Positions 1 through 8,742 of a stretch of 64,000 bases of DNA are shown in pieces. The notes under the pieces are model-generated. The model ran no database searches and was not told the origin of the DNA. It saw only the letters and a list, made by a program, of their open reading frames with translations. The stretch spans positions 124,001 through 188,000 of the forward strand of contig MEFP01000003.1 of the NCBI GenBank assembly GCA_001725155.1, read 5' to 3'. Both the position numbers and the translations under genes were made by a program. Source of the DNA: Lysobacteraceae bacterium SCN 69-320. Lineage in GTDB: Bacteria > Pseudomonadota > Gammaproteobacteria > Xanthomonadales > Rhodanobacteraceae. How positions within the stretch are numbered: position 1 is the stretch's first letter; every line of letters starts with the position of its first letter.

Positions 1-121
1 GGGTTGCAACCGTGCATCGGCCGCCGGTCCGCATGACTTCCGGCAGGGTCGCCGGCCGCTACCGCGGCCCGAAGGCAGTCCGTATGCTGACGCCCCCTTC
101 GCCGCTGCAAGGACGTTCGCG

Positions 122-751
122 ATGTACCGACTCTATTACTCTCCGGGTGCGGCCAGCCTGCTGCCGCATCTGCTGCTGCTCGAAACCGGCGCGCCGCACG
201 AGCTCGTGCTCGTGGACATTCCGGGCGGTGCGAACCGCAGTGCCGACTACCTCAGGCTCAATCCGAACGGCGTAGTACCGACCCTGATCGTCGACGGCCA
301 GCCGGTCGCCGAAACCGCCGCGCTGTTGCTGCTGCTGTGCGAACGCCACGCCGATGCCGGTCTCGCGCCGGCACCCGGCAGCGCCGGACGCGCCGCGTTC
401 CTGCAGGGCGTGCTGTTCCTGGCCAATACGCTGCAGCCGGCGTTCCGGCTCTGGTTCTATCCGTCCGACGCGGGCGCCGTCGATGAAGCCGTGCTCAAGG
501 CCGCGCTGCGTCAGCGCATCGAAGGCTGCTTTGCGCAGCTCGCCGCACAACTTGCCGACGGCCGGCCGTATCTGCTCGGCGAACGCCTCAGCGCACTGGA
601 TTTCTACGCGACCATGCTGATGCGCTGGTCGCGCAACATGCCCAGGCCCGCAACCGAATGGCCGGCGCTGAAAGCCCTGGCCGACCGCATCCGCGCGCGG
701 CCGAGCTGGCGCCGGATGTATGAAGCCGAAGGGCTGACCGAATGGGCCTGA
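122..751 (+). CDS. Glutathione S-transferase family protein
   Basis: Soluble 209-residue protein of normal GST length. The N-terminal thioredoxin-like half has the cis-proline signature (NGVVPTLIVDG, about residues 57-67) followed by the 'ETAALLLLL' stretch that usually binds the gamma-glutamyl part of glutathione. The C-terminal half is helical, as in GSTs. It is likely to conjugate or reduce electrophilic substrates with glutathione; the substrate cannot be read from the sequence. The ATG has an AAGGA ribosome site about 8 bases upstream. It stands alone, upstream of a small helical protein on the same strand. Family assignment is firm; subclass is unknown. Confidence 0.85.
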   Translation: MYRLYYSPGAASLLPHLLLLETGAPHELVLVDIPGGANRSADYLRLNPNGVVPTLIVDGQPVAETAALLLLLCERHADAGLAPAPGSAGRAAFLQGVLFLANTLQPAFRLWFYPSDAGAVDEAVLKAALRQRIEGCFAQLAAQLADGRPYLLGERLSALDFYATMLMRWSRNMPRPATEWPALKALADRIRARPSWRRMYEAEGLTEWA

Positions 752-848
752 ACGCGATGCGGGCTCTGCCGCAGGCCGCGCGGACGACGACGCGGCCTGC
801 ACGAATCGCCGACTAGTCTCGGCAGCGTTTCCGCAAGGAAGGCCGCTC

Positions 849-1301
849 ATGACGACGTTCGACGAAGCCCAGTTGCTGATCCGCCTGCTGCGCGAAGGCC
901 GCGACTACTACGCCTTCGCCGTCGACGAGACCCGCGACACGGAAACCGCCGCGGTGTTCGCGCTGGCCCTGAAAGGACGCCACGACCTGCTCGAGGACCT
1001 CGTCGCCACGCGGCTGCTGTTCCAGACCTCGCCGGCGCACGCGGTACGAACCCTGCCCCCCGACCTCGGCTACGAGGAACTGCGCCATCAGTTCGACGCC
1101 CTGCTGCCGCAGGCCCAGGCCGCGGCACTGCTGGCACGCGAACGTCGTGTCGTGGATCTGATGCAGGATCTGTTCGACGCCGAGCCCGCGGCACATTCCC
1201 CTCGGCTGCAGAGCGTGCTCAGGACGCATTACGCGCACTTCGTCGACGTCGAGGACTGCTTCGCGCGCTGGTCCCGTCAGCAGGAACTCGCGGCCGCCTG
1301 A
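849..1301 (+). CDS. Small helical protein, possibly DUF2383/ferritin-like
   Basis: 150 residues, predicted all-helical with no signal peptide or membrane segment. The first 60 residues (a leucine-rich helix, then 'GRDYYAFAVDET', then another helix) resemble the four-helix DUF2383/PA2169-type fold, but I see no clear metal-binding ExxH set, so the match is tentative. A good AAGGA site precedes the ATG. Function is unknown. It lies about 100 bases after the GST gene and converges on the next gene, with the two stop codons abutting. Confidence 0.6.
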   Translation: MTTFDEAQLLIRLLREGRDYYAFAVDETRDTETAAVFALALKGRHDLLEDLVATRLLFQTSPAHAVRTLPPDLGYEELRHQFDALLPQAQAAALLARERRVVDLMQDLFDAEPAAHSPRLQSVLRTHYAHFVDVEDCFARWSRQQELAAA

Positions 1302-1670
1302 TCAGCCGCCGAAATCCAGTCCCAGGGCCAGCGGCCGCACCGACAGCTCGATGCGCGGATTGTCGCGGCGCCATTCGCGCTTGTCCGGCAGATGCAGTTC
1401 GTCCTTGTCGTCGGCGACGTAGCGCAGCGGACCGGAACGCAGGTAGATCGTCGCACGGGCGTCGGAACCGCGCGGAAAACGGATCAGCAGACCGCGCGGC
1501 CCGGGCGCGGTGACGCGTTCGACGAGGCTGCGCCCGGCCAGCGCATCCGTGTGCGCGGCGGCCATTTCGGTATAGACGGAATAGGAGAACGTCTGCGGCA
1601 GCGGTTCGGTCGCCGCCGCGAGCGGCAGCGCGAACAACGACAGCAGCAGCAAGGACAGGCGACGCAGCAC
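1302..1670 (-). CDS. Hypothetical secreted protein
   Basis: About 122 residues from a GTG start that places the signal peptide at the N-terminus (basic LRRLS, a leucine-rich core, then an ALPLAAA cleavage region). A weak GGAG lies about 7 bases before the GTG. The frame continues further upstream, but that part is arginine-rich and lacks protein character. The mature region has no motif I recognise. It is probably a small periplasmic protein. It ends directly against the convergent gene on the other strand. Confidence 0.55.
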   Translation of the reverse strand: MLRRLSLLLLSLFALPLAAATEPLPQTFSYSVYTEMAAAHTDALAGRSLVERVTAPGPRGLLIRFPRGSDARATIYLRSGPLRYVADDKDELHLPDKREWRRDNPRIELSVRPLALGLDFGG

Positions 1671-1752
1671 GGCGGAACTCCGGCAACACACTGCCGTCGA
1701 CGCTAGCAATGCGGGCCTGAAGCGCCGGAAAACGCCGCGGGCGTACCGCGCT

Positions 1753-2502
1753 TCAGGCAGCCGCGACGGCACGGAACGTGACGACGAGCACGTCGCGATA
1801 CGCCGGCGCCGTTGCATCGACGGCCTCGACCGGCGTGACGCCATGGCAGACGCGCGCATCGTCGACGAGCGCCGCGTCGAACGGCGCGGTCAGGGTGAAG
1901 CGGCCCAGCAAGGTACCGTCGGGTTCGTGGATCGTCGTCGTGCCGCTGGCGATGTTGTGACGCGCCACCAGCAGCACGAGCACGTAGTCCACGCCGTCGC
2001 GGTGCACGCCTTCGGGCGTGGGCAGACCCTGCTCGCCGGCACGCGCCTCGATGCGGAACTGATGCACTTCGATCTGCCAGCCGGTCGCGTCCGGCGCGAG
2101 CGCACCGAACAGGCGCTGGCAGTAGCGCAGCACGGTCGGCAGGCTGGCGCCGGCGTCCCAGTGCGGCGCGATCGGCTCGAACCAGCGCTCGATGCCGCCG
2201 TGCAGCGGGTTGTAGTCCAGCGACTGGTAGTGCGGCCGCGGCGGCTCGCGCACGATGCCGGCGGCACCGGCCGCATAGACCGCATGCCGGCGCCGGCGAT
2301 AGCGGCCGTGGTCGGCCATGTAGGCGTCCACCGGCATGTCGTTCCAGCTCGCGGCGAATGCGGTCCAGTCATCCAGCGGGCCGCAGTCGGCGAGCTGGGC
2401 AGCCATCGTGGCGCCGGCGACGAAGGCGAAGCCGACCCGGCGCAGCTCGGGCTCGACCGTGGCCAGCAGCAGGGGCGCGGTTTCCTCGGTATCCATCCGC
2501 AT
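1753..2502 (-). CDS. 2OG-Fe(II) dioxygenase family protein
   Basis: Cytosolic protein of about 249 residues resembling the 2OG-Fe_Oxy_2 family. Visible signatures: an Arg-rich RYRRRRHAVY block (about 67-76), a HYQSLDYNPLHGG stretch, a metal-binding HRD (H167, D169), and a distal histidine in CHGVTP (H220), together forming the HxD...H iron site. Family members hydroxylate amino acids or similar small molecules using 2-oxoglutarate; the substrate is unknown. I chose the ATG beginning MRMDTEE; an ATG two codons later and a TTG seven codons earlier are also possible, and no strong ribosome site decides it. Confidence 0.75.
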   Translation of the reverse strand: MRMDTEETAPLLLATVEPELRRVGFAFVAGATMAAQLADCGPLDDWTAFAASWNDMPVDAYMADHGRYRRRRHAVYAAGAAGIVREPPRPHYQSLDYNPLHGGIERWFEPIAPHWDAGASLPTVLRYCQRLFGALAPDATGWQIEVHQFRIEARAGEQGLPTPEGVHRDGVDYVLVLLVARHNIASGTTTIHEPDGTLLGRFTLTAPFDAALVDDARVCHGVTPVEAVDATAPAYRDVLVVTFRAVAAA

Positions 2503-2607
2503 GACGGTAGCAGAGCGCAGCAACGGCGCGGGACAGCGTCGGTTATAAGCCTGCCGCGGCGGACGCGCGACGTGGTTCTGCCGCCTGCACCGCGATTGGC
2601 TCCGCGC

Positions 2608-3255
2608 TCAGCGCCCGGCCGAGGCCTGCAGCGGATTGCGTCCGGCACCGAGGCAGCGCCGCAGGTTGGCGCGCGCGGCCGTGTCGCAGCGCTCGTGGAA
2701 CCAGTCCGACTGGAATATGCGCGGTGCCGCCAGCAGCCCGCGCAGGAAGCGCCGGCGGTAGTGGCGGAACATCCAGGCCGGCAGTTTGCCGCGGTATTCC
2801 TGCGCGATCGCGCGGTCGTAGGCGTCGAAGCGCGCCGGCTCGGCGGCGAGTATGGCCATGTCGCAGTCGAGGAACAGCGCGGCGTCGCCATCCAGCGCCC
2901 CGCCGGACCAGTGGCCGTGGCGCCCGGTCATCTCGATCAGTGCCGCCACGCGCTCGACGTCGATGCCCGCACAGGGCAGCCAGCGCGCGATCGCCGCACG
3001 TGCGAACGCGGCGCTGCGCGCCTCGTTGTCGCGCCGGCCGGAATCGTAGATCGCGTCGTGATAGAGCAACGCCAGGAACGGCTCGCGCGGCTGGCTCCAG
3101 CCGGGACCGGCGGCGACGGCGGCATAGTGCGCCAGCACTTCGCGCACATGGGAGAAATCGTGATATGCGCGCGGCGGGTCGGCGTAGCGCGCCTGCAGCT
3201 CGGCCAGCAGTTGCGGCGGCAGCGGCAATGGCGCGACAAGGTCGGATTCGGTCAT
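2608..3255 (-). CDS. HD-domain metal-dependent phosphohydrolase
   Basis: 215 residues resembling the 'predicted metal-dependent HD superfamily phosphohydrolase' family (COG4339 type). The N-terminal YHDFSHV segment supplies a metal-binding histidine, followed by the HD doublet in LLYHDAIYD and further acidic residues in LDCDMAIL. The C-terminal RDA/HYRRRFLRG region is typical. The biological substrate of this family is not established. It is divergent from the following ABC-type gene pair; the ATG lies 40 bases from that gene's start. Confidence 0.75.
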   Translation of the reverse strand: MTESDLVAPLPLPPQLLAELQARYADPPRAYHDFSHVREVLAHYAAVAAGPGWSQPREPFLALLYHDAIYDSGRRDNEARSAAFARAAIARWLPCAGIDVERVAALIEMTGRHGHWSGGALDGDAALFLDCDMAILAAEPARFDAYDRAIAQEYRGKLPAWMFRHYRRRFLRGLLAAPRIFQSDWFHERCDTAARANLRRCLGAGRNPLQASAGR

Positions 3256-3294
3256 GCGCGGCTTCGGCTCCAACGGCAACCCAACTTGTGCCCC

Positions 3295-4476
3295 ATGCCG
3301 ACGTTCGCGGCGATTGCAACACTCGCACAAATGGCCGCCTACTTTCATCCCCGCCTGCAGGAATCCCGCCGCGTCGCCGGCAACCGGCTGCGACGCCTCG
3401 CACGCCAGTGGCCGCAGACCGTGTTCCATCTGGTCGCCGGCGGCGCGCTCCTCGCGCTGGTCGGTTTCGGCGTGCTGCACATCGACGGCGACCGCATCGG
3501 CCTGGTGCTGCGCCTGCTCGCCGAGCAACCGCTGATGGTCGGCCTGGCCTTCGCCGCATTCGGCTTCGCCATGTGCCGCAATGCGACCCTGGATCTGCTG
3601 CAGGAGCTGCATCTGGGCTGGTGGGGCGCCGCGCCGGTGCCGCCTGCGGCGACACGGCGCAGCCTGCATCTGCATGCGCTGCTGCAGACCGCGCTGGGCA
3701 ATCTGATCGTGTTCCTCGTGCTGGCCGGCATCGTCGCGCTGTCGCGCCACGACGCGAGCTGGTTCCGGCCACTGCTCGCGGCGGCGAGCAGCGGATTCTG
3801 GCTCGGCAGCGGCCTGGGCTATGTGGTCGTGCGCCGGCTGGGCCGGCAGCGCCGCGACAAGCTCGTGCAGCAGCACGTCAGTACGCCGCTCGTGAAGCTG
3901 GCCGTGCTGGACCATCCGCAGCTGCCGCATCTGGCCGACTGGCAACGCCGCGAAACCCTGCGCCGCTGGCGCTCGGGCGGGCGCAACTGGCAGTTCCTGC
4001 TGCTCGGCCTGCTGTTTCCGACCGGCCTGCTGCCGTGGCAGATGATCGGTCTGCTGCTGCTGTGCATCGCGCTGATCTGGTACGGCCTGGCGCTGCGCTC
4101 CAGCGAGGACGTCCTGGTCCGCGCCACGCAGCTGTTCGCCGCCATGCCGCTGCCGTTCCCGCGTTTCGCCGCGGGCACCGCGCGCTATCCGCTGTTCGCC
4201 TGGATCTGCGCCAGCCTGCTCGGTGCGACCGGCCTGCTGCTGCAGTCGGCCAAGCCGGCCATCGCGCTGGCGTTTGCCGCCGCAATCGGCCTGGGCAGCC
4301 TGCTGTCGCTGTGTCTGACCTGGCGCTACCGGCACCGGCCCGGCGTCGCCCGCGTGCGCGCGTCGGCCGAAGTGCTGATCCTGCTGCTGGTCGCCTATCA
4401 ACTGCCGCCGCTCGCGCCGCTGCTGGCCCTGGGCCTGGCCGCGCGGCACTACCTCGTTGCCCGGAGTCTCGCCTGA
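3295..4476 (+). CDS. Polytopic membrane protein, probable ABC exporter permease
   Basis: About 393 residues with roughly ten hydrophobic segments spread over its length and basic loops between them. I recognise no named family signature. Its stop codon overlaps the start of an ABC ATPase (TGATG), so the two are translationally coupled and very likely form one transporter in the inner membrane. The substrate is unknown. The start is uncertain: an ATG twelve codons downstream (MAAYFHP) is equally plausible and no clear ribosome site precedes either. Confidence 0.7.
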   Translation: MPTFAAIATLAQMAAYFHPRLQESRRVAGNRLRRLARQWPQTVFHLVAGGALLALVGFGVLHIDGDRIGLVLRLLAEQPLMVGLAFAAFGFAMCRNATLDLLQELHLGWWGAAPVPPAATRRSLHLHALLQTALGNLIVFLVLAGIVALSRHDASWFRPLLAAASSGFWLGSGLGYVVVRRLGRQRRDKLVQQHVSTPLVKLAVLDHPQLPHLADWQRRETLRRWRSGGRNWQFLLLGLLFPTGLLPWQMIGLLLLCIALIWYGLALRSSEDVLVRATQLFAAMPLPFPRFAAGTARYPLFAWICASLLGATGLLLQSAKPAIALAFAAAIGLGSLLSLCLTWRYRHRPGVARVRASAEVLILLLVAYQLPPLAPLLALGLAARHYLVARSLA

Positions 4477-5222
4477 TGCCCGCTTTGGAAATCGCCGGTC
4501 TCGTTCACGCCTACGGCACGCAGCGCGTACTGGAGGGCGTGGACCTGCGCCTGCAGCCCGGCGAGTTCGCCGCGCTGATCGGCCCCAACGGCTCGGGCAA
4601 GACCACCCTGCTGCGCTGTCTGGCCGGCATCCTGCAGCCGCAGCAGGGCCGCATCGCGATCGCCGGAGCGGACATGCGCAGCGACACGCTCGCGGCCAAG
4701 CAGCGCCTGGGTTTCGCGGTCGATCCGACTCTGCTGCCTAACCTGCTGACCGGCCGCCAGTGCCTGGAACTGTTCGCCGGCGCACGCGAACTCGGCGCGA
4801 TACCGGCGGCAACGCTGGAACTGGCCGAAGCGCTCGCGTTCACGCGCTGGCTCGATCACGAGGTGCAGGCCTATTCGCTGGGCACGCGGCAGAAGCTCGG
4901 CATCCTGCTCGGCCTGATCGGCGAACCGCCGCTGATCGTGCTCGACGAACCCATGAACGGTCTGGATCCGCTCAGCGCGTTCGCGCTGAAGCAGCATCTC
5001 GTGCACCTGACCCGCGAGCACGGCTGCGCCGTGCTGCTGGCCACGCATGCGCTGGAAGTCGCCGAACGCTTCATCAGCCGCTGCGTGCTATTGCTCGGCG
5101 GCCGCCTCGTGCAGGACTGGGACACGCCGGCGCTCGATGCGATCCGGCATGATCCGGATACGTCGCTGGAGCAGGTCATGGTCGAGGCGCTGCAGCGCTT
5201 CGGCGCACCGCGCAACGACTGA
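4476..5222 (+). CDS. ABC transporter ATP-binding protein
   Basis: 248-residue nucleotide-binding subunit. Walker A is GPNGSGKTT (36-44) and Walker B ends in LIVLDEPMNGLDP, followed by a conserved H-loop (LLATHALEV). The signature motif is degenerate (YSLGTRQK rather than LSGGQ), which is common in exporters of the CcmA/YhbG/bacitracin type. It is coupled to the upstream membrane protein by a one-base overlap. The pair lacks a periplasmic binding protein, so export is more likely than import. Confidence 0.88.
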   Translation: MPALEIAGLVHAYGTQRVLEGVDLRLQPGEFAALIGPNGSGKTTLLRCLAGILQPQQGRIAIAGADMRSDTLAAKQRLGFAVDPTLLPNLLTGRQCLELFAGARELGAIPAATLELAEALAFTRWLDHEVQAYSLGTRQKLGILLGLIGEPPLIVLDEPMNGLDPLSAFALKQHLVHLTREHGCAVLLATHALEVAERFISRCVLLLGGRLVQDWDTPALDAIRHDPDTSLEQVMVEALQRFGAPRND

Positions 5223-5263
5223 AGCGCCGCGACGGCACGTCTCGCCGATCCAGCGACGCGACA

Positions 5264-5294
5264 GCGGCGCGTCCGGCTCGGCCGGACGCGCCGC
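5264..5294. terminator. Perfect GC-rich hairpin between convergent genes
   Basis: A 14-bp perfect inverted repeat (GCGGCGCGTCCGGC and its complement) with a TCG loop lies between the ends of the ABC ATPase gene and the convergent sppA gene. Its position suits a bidirectional terminator, but neither side has a T-run, so termination may be weak or Rho-assisted. Confidence 0.55.
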
Positions 5295-5299
5295 AAACC

Positions 5300-7150
5300 T
5301 CACTTGATTTCGCAGAAGCAGTACGCGAACACGCTGGGTTTGCCGCCCTGCGCGGTGCGCAGCAGGCGCAGCGGCCGCTGCAGATCGGCGTCCTGCAGCA
5401 GGCTCGTTTCCGGGCGCAGCAGTTCCACCTTGGCCAGTGCACGCGCGCTCGCGTTGTCGCTGAGGTTGAGCAGGAACTGCTCGAACGCGCCGACCGATTT
5501 CTCGATGTAGCGCGTCTGCCAGTCGTTGCCGAGCTTCGCGCGCTCGGCTGCCGCGGCAATGGCTTCGTTGAGGCCGCCGAGCTTGTCGACGAGACCACGC
5601 TCCAGCGCCTGGCGGCCGCTCCAGACGCGGCCGCGGGCGACCTGGTCGATTTCCTGTGCCTGCTTGCCGCGCGCCGCGGCAACGCGGCCGACGAAGTCGC
5701 GATAGCCCTTGTCGATGACGGACTGGATCACCTTGGCCACCGACGGGTCCAGCGGCAGGCGCGGGTCCAGCGCGCCGGCCAGCGGCGTCGTGCCGATGCC
5801 GTCGGTATGCACGCCGATCTTCTGCAAGGTGTCGGGAATGCTGACGAACAGGCCGAAGATGCCGATCGAGCCGGTGATCGTCGCCGGCTGGGCGAAGATC
5901 TCGTCGGCGTCCATCGAAATCCAGTAGCCGCCGGATGCGGCCACGTCGCCCATCGAAGCCACAACAGGCTTGCCGGCCTGCTTGATCAGCTCGACCTCGC
6001 GGCGGATCTGTTCGGAGGCGAACACCTCGCCGCCCGGCGAATTCACGCGCAGCACCACGGCCTTGACGTTGTCGTCCTCGCGCGCCGCGCGCAGCAGCGC
6101 GGCGGTGGATTCGCCGCCGACCAGGCCGGGATTCTGCTCGCCGCCGACGATCTCGCCTTCGGCGACGACGACCGCGACCGAGGCGCGCAGATCCGGCAGC
6201 GTCGCATGCCGCGCGAGCGCCTGGTAGTCGCGCCAGTCGACCTGGCGGAAGCTGTGCCTGTCCTTGTCCGGCACGCCCTTGGCGATCAGGATCTCGCGCG
6301 CCTGGTCGCGCGTGACGAGCTGGTCGACGAGGTGCGAGGTCAGCGCGATCTTGGCCAGGTCGCCCTGGGCCGCTTCGATCGACTCGGGCAGGATCTCGAT
6401 GCCGTTCTGGATCGCCTGCGGCTCGAGCTTGCGCCGGCTGCCGACCTCGCTGAGCCAGGTCTGCCAGAGGCCGTCGAGCCAGTAGCGGTCGGCCTCGCGC
6501 GCTTCGCGCGACGCGCCGTTGAGGATGTAGGGTTCGGCCGCCGACTTGAACTCGCCGACGCGGAACAGATGCACCTGCACGGCGAGCTTGTCGAGCAGAT
6601 CCTTGTAGTAGCCCCGATAGCTCGCGAAGCCGTTGAGCAGGATCGCACCGTCGGGATGCATGAGGATCTGGTCCGCATGCGCGGCCAGGAAATACGGCAT
6701 CTGGGTCATGCCGTCGGACACCGCGACGACTTCCTTGCCGGTCGCGCGAAAGCGCTCCAGGGCGGCGCCGATCTCGGTCAGCGAGGCCAGCCCGGCGCCG
6801 CGCAGCTCGTCGGTGCGCAGCACGATGCGCTCGATGTTCGCGTCGGCGCCGGCGCGGCGGATCACGTCGAGCACGTCGCGCAGCTGGATCTCGCCGGACT
6901 TGTTGCCGAGCATGCGCTGCAGCGCACGCGAGCCGGCGTCGATGCGGTACTGCTCGACGAGCTCGCCCTTGAGCTCCAGCACCAGCGCCGTGCGCGGCTC
7001 GATGACCGGCGCCTTGGCCGACAGCGCGATCAGGAAGATCAGCACGATGAACACGAAAATCAGATTCAGCACGAGCCGGCGCGCGAAATTGATCGCGTCC
7101 CAGATCGCGCCGAAGAACCGCCGCAGCGGGCCGGGCTTACGCTCCGTCAT
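5300..7150 (-). CDS. sppA: Signal peptide peptidase SppA, long (67K) form
   Basis: Inner-membrane serine protease that digests cleaved signal peptides. At 616 residues it matches the E. coli long form, with two tandem SppA/ClpP-like halves. One membrane anchor (about 27-45) follows a basic N-terminus. The catalytic lysine is visible in RVGEFKSAAEPY (K202) in the first half, and the nucleophile in GDVAASGGYW (S406) in the second, the split Ser/Lys arrangement of this type. The MATE gene lies upstream on the same strand with a 42-base gap, so co-transcription is possible. Confidence 0.95.
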   Translation of the reverse strand: MTERKPGPLRRFFGAIWDAINFARRLVLNLIFVFIVLIFLIALSAKAPVIEPRTALVLELKGELVEQYRIDAGSRALQRMLGNKSGEIQLRDVLDVIRRAGADANIERIVLRTDELRGAGLASLTEIGAALERFRATGKEVVAVSDGMTQMPYFLAAHADQILMHPDGAILLNGFASYRGYYKDLLDKLAVQVHLFRVGEFKSAAEPYILNGASREAREADRYWLDGLWQTWLSEVGSRRKLEPQAIQNGIEILPESIEAAQGDLAKIALTSHLVDQLVTRDQAREILIAKGVPDKDRHSFRQVDWRDYQALARHATLPDLRASVAVVVAEGEIVGGEQNPGLVGGESTAALLRAAREDDNVKAVVLRVNSPGGEVFASEQIRREVELIKQAGKPVVASMGDVAASGGYWISMDADEIFAQPATITGSIGIFGLFVSIPDTLQKIGVHTDGIGTTPLAGALDPRLPLDPSVAKVIQSVIDKGYRDFVGRVAAARGKQAQEIDQVARGRVWSGRQALERGLVDKLGGLNEAIAAAAERAKLGNDWQTRYIEKSVGAFEQFLLNLSDNASARALAKVELLRPETSLLQDADLQRPLRLLRTAQGGKPSVFAYCFCEIK

Positions 7151-7192
7151 TGCTTGCTCCTGCCGGGAATGGGGCGCCGTCAGCGGCGCCGA

Positions 7193-8602
7193 TCAAACGC
7201 CATTGTCGCGCGGATCGGCCGCCGATGGCGCAGCCATGGCCGGCGCCGCGTTCCACCGTCCGAGCGCGGCCTGGCGGCGGAAGCGCAGGAACAGCAGCAC
7301 GGCCGCGGCCGAAAGACCGGCGATCAGGCCCATCCACATGCCGCGCGCGCCGAAGCCCTGCGGAAACGCCAGGAACCAGCCCACCGGCATGCCGACGCCC
7401 CAGTAGGCCAGCACGGTGATGAACATCGGCACACGCGTGTCCTTGAGGCCGCGCAGGGCGCCGTTGGATGCGACCTGGACGCCGTCGGAAAACTGGAACA
7501 GACCGGCCAGCACGAGGAGCTGGGCGGCCAGCGCGATGACCGCGGCGTCGCCGGTGTACAGCGCGGCGATGCGCGCCGGGACCAGCAGCATCAGACTGGC
7601 CGAGACGAACTGGGTCATCACGCACAGCGCGATGCCGGCGTAGCCCGCATAGCGCACGCCGCGCTCGTCGCCGCGGCCGACCGCGTTGCCGACGCGCACG
7701 GTGATCGCGAGCGCGAGACCGAGCGGAACCATGAAACAGACCGCCGACACGTTCAGTGCGATCTGGTGGCTCGACGCGGTGGTCTCGCCGAAGCCGGCGA
7801 GCACCAGCGCGACCACGGCGAACAGGCTCGCCTCCATGAATACCGTCACGCCCATCGGCACGCCAATGCGCAGCAGCTGGCCGATCGCGGCGAAGTCCGG
7901 CCGGTCCCAGCGCGCGAACAGCTGCTGGCGCCGGTATTCCGGCCGCCAGTACAGCCAGCCCAGCAGGGCCAGGAACTGCAGCCAGAGCACGATCGCGGTC
8001 GCCGCGCCGCAGCCGGCCGCGCCGTACGGCGCGAAGCCGAGCCGGCCGTACATCAACGCCCAGCCGATCGGCGCGAGCAGCGCGAGACCGAACAGGCCGA
8101 AATACATGGTCGGCCGGGTCAGCCCCATACCTTCGCTGGCGCCACGCAGCGCGAAGTAGCCGCACAGCGCCGGCGCGCCCCAGGAGATCGCGCGCACGAA
8201 GCCCTGGGCGTCCGCGCGCAAGGTCGGATCCACGCCGATCCAGGCCAGGAAATGCGGCACGGCCAGACGCACCGCAGCGAACAGCACCAGCCCCATGCCG
8301 GCCGCGAGCCACAGGGCCTGGCGGAACAGCGCGCCGATCTCCGCGTCGCGCCGCGCGCCCGACAGCTGCGCGACCGACGGCGACAGCGCCATCATCACGC
8401 CGAGCGCCGCGACGAAGGCCAGCACCCAGAAATTCGCGCCGACCGACACCGCGCCCAGGGTGTGCGCATCGAGATGGCCGGCCAGCATCGTGTCGATGAC
8501 GGTCATGCCCACGCCGCTGAGCTGACCGGCCACCAGCGGCAGCGCCAGGCGCACGGTGTCGGCGCATTCGCGCCGCAGGCGCTGTCGATCGAAACGGAAC
8601 AT
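7193..8602 (-). CDS. MATE family efflux transporter (NorM-like)
   Basis: 469 residues with about 12 membrane segments in two homologous halves, the standard MATE length. Family features include the early 'LPLVAGQLSGVGMTVIDTMLAGHL' helix 1 region and the corresponding repeat starting 'LLRIGVPMGVTVFMEASLF' in the second half. Members expel cationic drugs and dyes using a Na+ or H+ gradient. The ATG was chosen because upstream sequence in frame lacks membrane or family character. Confidence 0.9.
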   Translation of the reverse strand: MFRFDRQRLRRECADTVRLALPLVAGQLSGVGMTVIDTMLAGHLDAHTLGAVSVGANFWVLAFVAALGVMMALSPSVAQLSGARRDAEIGALFRQALWLAAGMGLVLFAAVRLAVPHFLAWIGVDPTLRADAQGFVRAISWGAPALCGYFALRGASEGMGLTRPTMYFGLFGLALLAPIGWALMYGRLGFAPYGAAGCGAATAIVLWLQFLALLGWLYWRPEYRRQQLFARWDRPDFAAIGQLLRIGVPMGVTVFMEASLFAVVALVLAGFGETTASSHQIALNVSAVCFMVPLGLALAITVRVGNAVGRGDERGVRYAGYAGIALCVMTQFVSASLMLLVPARIAALYTGDAAVIALAAQLLVLAGLFQFSDGVQVASNGALRGLKDTRVPMFITVLAYWGVGMPVGWFLAFPQGFGARGMWMGLIAGLSAAAVLLFLRFRRQAALGRWNAAPAMAAPSAADPRDNGV

Positions 8603-8742
8603 GGAACCGGCAACACGGCAAGGTCGGCCGCGCAGTCTAGCAGGCCGGTGGCGATGAACCGTGATGCCTGGCGAACGGCGCAGGCAGGCCGCGCGCAGTT
8701 GGCCCATACTCCGCCGTCGACAGCCAGTCCCTGCCGCCTCCG

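Noticed and set aside
1843-3294. Very long open frame on the plus strand across the oxygenase and HD genes
   Set aside because: Composition (His/Arg/Gln-rich) is that of an antisense frame in high-GC DNA; only its 3' part, the membrane protein, is real.
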